Shown here one piece after another: positions 30,266 through 34,028 of a stretch of 34,028 nucleotides of DNA (positions are counted from its first letter, which is position 1; every line of letters starts with the position of its first letter). Made by a program: the position numbers and the translations under genes. Source of the stretch: a virus. The stretch spans positions 1-34,028 of IMG/VR virus record IMGVR_UViG_3300009156_000421; one strand, 5' to 3'. The notes beneath the pieces are model-generated. The model was not told where the DNA came from, ran no database searches, and saw nothing but the letters and a program-made list of their open reading frames with translations.

Positions 30266-30378
30266 TGCCCCGCGCCTACGAGATCCCGAGCTTCCGCCTC
30301 GCCCTCCACTTCGGACAGGTGCGGCTCGCGCGCCTGTCCGGGTGGCGGCGCTGGCGCTGGTGGTTGCCGTGGATGTGA
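30265..30378 (+). CDS. 37-residue Trp/Arg-rich peptide
   Basis: ATG 30265 overlaps the stop of the Cys-rich peptide. N-terminus MPRAYEIPSFRLALHF; C-terminal SGWRRWRWWLPWM is strongly Trp/Arg. It resembles the short Arg/Trp peptide at 2838. Its stop overlaps the GTG of the nuclease gene (GTGA). Membrane or nucleic-acid contact is possible; not certain to be translated. Confidence 0.42.
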   Translation: MPRAYEIPSFRLALHFGQVRLARLSGWRRWRWWLPWM

Positions 30379-31244
30379 CCGTCAAGGCGCCCGGCCTCTA
30401 CGTCATGTCGCTGGCGGACTACCTCGCGGATCCCTGCCCTGAACCCTCGCTGAACCACTCCATCGCCGTCCCCCTTCTCCACCAATCCATGTGGCACGCC
30501 TTCCACGCCCATCCGAAGCTCAACCCGGAGGGGATCGCCCGCCCCAGCACCGACGCCTTCGATCTCGGCACCGTCGTCCATGAACTGGTGCTGGAGGGCG
30601 ACGACCGGATCTGGGAAGTCCACGCCAAGGACTGGAAGACCAAGGCGGCGAAGACCGAGCGCGAGGAGGCGCGAGCGGCCGGGCAGATCCCGCTGTTGAC
30701 CGCGCAGATCCAGAAGGCCCGCGCCATGGCCGCCGCTGTCGTCCGCCAAGTCGAGGACTTTCCCGATCCGATGCCGTTGCACCACGGGGTGGCCGAGCGC
30801 GTGGTGCTCTGGCGCGAGGGCCCGATCTGGTGCCGGGCGCGGATCGACTACCTCCACACCGATTTCGGGACGATTGACGATCTCAAGACCACAGGCGCGT
30901 CGGCGCACCCGGCCGACTGGACCCGCAACCTCTTCGACACGGGCCTCGATCTCCAGGTGGCCTTCCACTGCCGGGGCGTCCAGAAGGTCACGGGCACCCG
31001 CCCCGACTTCCGGTTCCTGGTGGTCGAAGACGAGGCGCCCTACGCCCTGAGCCTGATCGGCCTCGCCCCGGAGGCGCTCGACTTCGCGGAGCACCGGATG
31101 CTGACGGCCATCGAGCTCTGGGGCCGGGGTCTCCGCACGGGCCAGTGGCCGGGGTACACGCGGCGGCCGGTCTATGCCGAGGTGCCCCCGTGGGTGCAGA
31201 CTCGCTGGACAGATCGGGTCTACTACCGAGGAGGCGAGCCATGA
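30375..31244 (+). CDS. RecE-like PD-(D/E)XK exonuclease
   Basis: A 289-residue protein. GTG 30375 overlaps the upstream stop (GTGA) and is preferred to GTG 30342. Residues about 62-75 give GTVVHELVLEG, the conserved GxxxHE helix of RecE/YqaJ-type PDDEXK domains; the acids are probably D158 in RARID and D169 with K171 in IDDLK. The enzyme resects double-strand ends for strand-annealing recombination. It is followed, after two small genes and a glycosidase-like gene, by a Sak4-like ATPase, so a recombination module is likely. Confidence 0.72.
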   Translation: MTVKAPGLYVMSLADYLADPCPEPSLNHSIAVPLLHQSMWHAFHAHPKLNPEGIARPSTDAFDLGTVVHELVLEGDDRIWEVHAKDWKTKAAKTEREEARAAGQIPLLTAQIQKARAMAAAVVRQVEDFPDPMPLHHGVAERVVLWREGPIWCRARIDYLHTDFGTIDDLKTTGASAHPADWTRNLFDTGLDLQVAFHCRGVQKVTGTRPDFRFLVVEDEAPYALSLIGLAPEALDFAEHRMLTAIELWGRGLRTGQWPGYTRRPVYAEVPPWVQTRWTDRVYYRGGEP

Positions 31245-31489
31245 CGCGCCTGGAAGCGATCCGCAAGGCGGTCGATTCAAGCGAGCGCCACGATGCCTAT
31301 GAGGACCGGCTCCTCCAGCTGAAGATCTACGAGCTCACGACGGGGCTGAAGGACGCCGAGGTGAACGAGCGCGACTTGCTCTGGGGCGCGCATGACCTCC
31401 TCGAGCGCGAGACGATCGACGCCTACGCCCAGCTGCACCTGATCGATCCCGAAGCGTGCGCCCGCCTGCGCGAGGGCGAGGTGCCGTGA
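31241..31489 (+). CDS. helical microprotein, paralogue A
   Basis: An 82-residue helical protein. ATG 31241 overlaps the nuclease stop (ATGA); GAGGAGG is just upstream. Residues about 24-70 align with the next protein along RLLQLKIYE...RETIDAYAQLHLI. The two genes look like a tandem duplication. Function unknown; accessory to the recombination enzymes by position. Confidence 0.58.
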   Translation: MTRLEAIRKAVDSSERHDAYEDRLLQLKIYELTTGLKDAEVNERDLLWGAHDLLERETIDAYAQLHLIDPEACARLREGEVP

Positions 31490-31716
31490 GAACGCGGCTC
31501 GAGATCACGCAGGCCCGGCTGGAGGTCTTGCGCGAGGATTGCGGCATGGTAGAGGCGCGGCTCTTCGCGCTCGCCATCGAGGCGATCGACCCGGGGCTGA
31601 CCGAGGCTGAACTCCTTGAGCGCCAGACGCTCCAGCAGATGCACGCGCAGTTGGTGCATGAGACGATCGACGCCCTGGCCGAACTCTACTACCTGAGCGA
31701 AGGAGCGCGAGCATGA
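31486..31716 (+). CDS. helical microprotein, paralogue B
   Basis: A 76-residue protein starting GTG 31486, overlapping the previous stop (GTGA). Residues about 25-70 (RLFALAIEA, ERQTLQQMHAQ, HETIDALAELYYL) match paralogue A by position and residue type. Charged, all-helical, probably a dimer. Its stop overlaps the next ATG (ATGA). Confidence 0.58.
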   Translation: MRTRLEITQARLEVLREDCGMVEARLFALAIEAIDPGLTEAELLERQTLQQMHAQLVHETIDALAELYYLSEGARA

Positions 31717-32960
31717 CGCACACCGTGCAGTGGGCCACCGAGTCCCGCCCGCCGGTCAGTCCCGACCTGACCCACTACTGGGTGCAGATCGAGACGCCGG
31801 CCGGCGCCTACGTCGCCGCAAACGTGGTGCCGCTGACGGCACGGTCCCAGGCCTTCACGCTCCCGCCGGGGGAGTACGTCGAGACGGTGGCGGGCTCCAA
31901 CGCGGACGGCACCGTGCGGGAGGGCCGGATCAGCCGCCCTTTTTCGGTGGGGAACGGGCCGGTGGTTAAGCCGTTTCCGTTCCCCGTCTGGGCGGATGCG
32001 CCGGTGCCGCCGGATCCGAGCGCCCCGGATAAAGCGACGTGGGAAGACAACATGATTACCTGGGGCATCATCCACGGGGACTTCCTGTCCAGCGAGCCCC
32101 CGCCCGACATCGATACGAAGCTCAACCACGTCTACTACGACATGGGCCGCGTGATGTACCAGATCGCGGACTACACCCAGTCCCCCGAGCCGTGGTCGGA
32201 GTACGCGAAGCAAGCGTTGGCGTGGTATCGCGACGAGTACGTCCTGCCGAACAACGGCGCGGTGCCGGGCTATCAGAACTTCACGACGGGCCTCCGCATG
32301 GATTTCGAGCGCACGGGCGACGAGGAGTCCAAGCGCACGGCGATCCTCCTCTCGCAGAATGCGATGTACGCGGGCGACTACACCGACCCGAACTACGTCA
32401 CCTACCACAACACCAGCCGGGAGGTGGCCTACGCGATCCTGAGCTATATCAATGCCGAGTTGCTGGGCGAGCCGAAGCGCGAGATCCGCGCCCGCTGGGT
32501 CGATCAGTCCTACGCCTACTTCGCCCAGTGGTACGACGTGGCGACGTGGGCCGCGTGGCAAGTCTCGCCCTTCATGACGGCCATCACCGCGCAGGCGCTG
32601 ATCGCGGACTGGGAAGAGACCGACGACCCCCGCTGTCTGCCAGCCCTGACGGGGCTGGCCGACTGGCTGTGGGCGACCGCGTACCATCCGCCGACCCACG
32701 CCATGCTCTACCAGCTGAACCCCGACTGCGTCTCCGAGGGCGGGCTGTCCACCACGGGGGCACCCGACCTCAACATGATTATCGCGCCGCTCTACGGCTG
32801 GCTCTGGGCCCAGACCGGCGACGAGACGGCTCGCGACCGCTTCGATGAGCTCTTGCTCGGCCAAGCGAATGCCTATCTCGCGGGGGGCAAGCAGTTCGAC
32901 CAGAACTACTGGTGGGCCTTCCTTGGGATGGAGTGGCGCGAGATGGCGGCACCCGCATGA
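31713..32960 (+). CDS. alpha/alpha-toroid glycosidase-like protein
   Basis: A 415-residue protein. Residues about 1-90 are a beta domain, fibronectin-like (HYWVQIETPAGAYVA ... FTLPPGEYVETVAGS). Residues about 105-410 are helical repeats rich in Trp, Tyr and Asp (YYDMGRVMYQIADYTQSPEP, AKQALAWYRDEYV, QSYAYFAQWYDVATW), as in six-hairpin glycosidases and glucuronyl hydrolases. It may cut a host polysaccharide, or bind it as a depolymerase. I cannot pinpoint catalytic acids. ATGA overlaps at both ends (31713 and 32957) tie it into the recombination operon. Confidence 0.6.
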   Translation: MTHTVQWATESRPPVSPDLTHYWVQIETPAGAYVAANVVPLTARSQAFTLPPGEYVETVAGSNADGTVREGRISRPFSVGNGPVVKPFPFPVWADAPVPPDPSAPDKATWEDNMITWGIIHGDFLSSEPPPDIDTKLNHVYYDMGRVMYQIADYTQSPEPWSEYAKQALAWYRDEYVLPNNGAVPGYQNFTTGLRMDFERTGDEESKRTAILLSQNAMYAGDYTDPNYVTYHNTSREVAYAILSYINAELLGEPKREIRARWVDQSYAYFAQWYDVATWAAWQVSPFMTAITAQALIADWEETDDPRCLPALTGLADWLWATAYHPPTHAMLYQLNPDCVSEGGLSTTGAPDLNMIIAPLYGWLWAQTGDETARDRFDELLLGQANAYLAGGKQFDQNYWWAFLGMEWREMAAPA

Positions 32961-33907
32961 TCTCCTTCCGCCCGGCCACGCGCCAGAACACGCCGCTCAT
33001 CATCGGGCTCGCGGGGCCCTCCAAGAGCGGCAAGAGCTACAGCGCCCTGCGGCTCGCGAGGGGCATGGCCGGCGGGGGCCGCATCATCATGCTCAATACG
33101 GAGCCCCACGGGCACCACTACGCCGACCAGTTCGCCTACGAAGCGGCCGACATTGGCTCGCCGCACCGCGTGCAGAAGTACATCGAGGCCATCGCCGCCG
33201 TCGCCCAGGAGAAACCCGCCGTCCTGATCATCGACACCTTGACCCACCTCTGGGACGGCATCGGCGGGCTGAAGGAATGGAAGGACGAGGTGGCGCTGAA
33301 GCTCGCGAAGGGCGATCTCGGTCGGATCGACAAGATGAGCGCCCCCGCGTGGGCTCAGGTCAAGGCTGAGGAGAACCACTTCATCTACCTGATGCTGGAA
33401 CTCCCGTGCCACATCATTCTGTGCTTCCGCGCCAAGGACAAGATGGTCATCCCGAAGGGCGGCGGCGAGTGGACCGTGATTCCGATGCAGCCGATCATGT
33501 CTGACCGGATCGCCTTTGAGACCCTCTTCACCTTGACCCTGCCCGAGTACGCGCACGGCGTGCCGGATCTGTCGATCTCCGCAATGCGGGAGCCGTTCGA
33601 CACGATGATCCCCCCGGGCAAGCCAATCGATGAGGCGCTGGGCGAGCGACTGGCCGCGTGGGCACGGGGGGGCTCGAGCGATCCGGTCCAGGTGCTGGCG
33701 CCCCCGGTGTTCGCGCATGAGCCGTATCCCCGGCCCGAGCGCACGCCCGTGGACGACGCGGAGGATCAGATCAACAATGTCAAAACGATCGCCCAGCGAA
33801 AAGCCCTGATGGAGCGGCTCAAGGCCAACTGGGGCTCGTTCCTCGGCGTCGAACAGAAGCGCCTCGCCGAGGCCAACAAGCGAGCGGAACAGCGCGTCGG
33901 AGGGTGA
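32957..33907 (+). CDS. Sak4-like RecA-family ATPase
   Basis: A 316-residue AAA_24/RecA-like ATPase. Walker A GPSKSGKS (20-27), Walker B PAVLIIDTLTHLWD with D93, and a sensor-like LPCHIILCFRAKDK. This is the layout of Sak4-type single-strand annealing proteins, which are found with PDDEXK exonucleases in phages and help recombination of ends. ATG 32957 overlaps the upstream stop (ATGA). The last 90 residues are Pro-rich, then helical. Confidence 0.72.
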   Translation: MISFRPATRQNTPLIIGLAGPSKSGKSYSALRLARGMAGGGRIIMLNTEPHGHHYADQFAYEAADIGSPHRVQKYIEAIAAVAQEKPAVLIIDTLTHLWDGIGGLKEWKDEVALKLAKGDLGRIDKMSAPAWAQVKAEENHFIYLMLELPCHIILCFRAKDKMVIPKGGGEWTVIPMQPIMSDRIAFETLFTLTLPEYAHGVPDLSISAMREPFDTMIPPGKPIDEALGERLAAWARGGSSDPVQVLAPPVFAHEPYPRPERTPVDDAEDQINNVKTIAQRKALMERLKANWGSFLGVEQKRLAEANKRAEQRVGG

Positions 33908-33910
33908 GCG

Positions 33911-34028
33911 ATGGATGAGAGGCCCGCCAACGATCTCCTCGCCGTCCCCGCTGCCCCCCGAACCGGCACGCCGCGCAAGATCATCCAGCTGCTCGTCTCG
34001 CGGAACGCGCTCATCGCGCTGACCGACC
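33911..34028 (+). CDS. partial hypothetical protein, runs off the window
   Basis: ATG 33911 follows the ATPase stop by 3 nt. The first 39 residues are visible (MDERPANDLLAVPAAPRTGT, then basic KIIQLLVSRNALIALTD). The frame is open to the window edge, so length and function cannot be judged. The end resembles the opening of small beta-type phage or bacterial proteins of the QLLVS type; low certainty. Confidence 0.45.
   Translation, partial: MDERPANDLLAVPAAPRTGTPRKIIQLLVSRNALIALTD

Overview
The window is a high-GC, densely packed stretch of a tailed-phage genome, free phage or prophage. Nearly every gene is on the + strand, many with ATGA, GTGA or TGATG overlaps. The virion genes run terminase large subunit, portal, scaffold candidate, decoration candidate, major capsid protein, adaptor and tail protein, several large internal-virion-type proteins (one with a lytic transglycosylase domain), then tail fibres. 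There is no tape measure, sheath or tail-tube gene in the usual place, which points to a short-tailed (podovirus-like) particle. I see no rRNA, tRNA, CRISPR array or insertion sequence, and no integrase or clear repressor. A phage-encoded PEP-CTERM protein suggests a Gram-negative host with an exosortase system; the exact host cannot be told from this sequence.

Layout. (1) 1-2455: replication and control block with a Cys-rich zinc protein, a RepA/AAA_25-type ATPase, clustered GGACA/TGTCC repeats and an excisionase-like HTH protein. (2) 2475-4023: a chain of very small overlapping genes, the PEP-CTERM protein and a second small HTH protein. (3) 3989-4666: a two-gene minus-strand island (coiled-coil protein, zinc ribbon). 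(4) 4729-12118: terminase, zinc-ribbon protein, portal, an Acb2-like anti-CBASS candidate, small basic and membrane proteins, scaffold candidate and capsid. (5) 12131-22433: adaptor, repeat-rich tail protein and virion proteins. (6) 22434-29074: holin candidate, small proteins, a Gp80-like protein, a NUMOD3/HNH endonuclease, a fibre, a LamG-like protein and three tandem paralogous fibre proteins. (7) 29086-30378: two lipoproteins and small secreted or basic peptides. (8) 30375-34028: a recombination cassette (RecE-like PD-(D/E)XK nuclease, two paralogous helical microproteins, Sak4-like ATPase) that also contains an alpha/alpha-toroid, glycosidase-like protein.

Two patterns stand out. First, five genes at the start of apparent transcription units lack a Shine-Dalgarno site and have a TANNNT-like -10 box about 6-12 nt before the start codon, so leaderless or nearly leaderless transcripts are likely, whereas many downstream genes have strong Shine-Dalgarno sites. 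Second, several accessory genes look like host-interaction functions: the Acb2-like sponge, the PEP-CTERM protein, two lipoproteins, a Cys-rich secreted peptide and the glycosidase-like protein. All functions are inferred from sequence reading alone; no database search was run.
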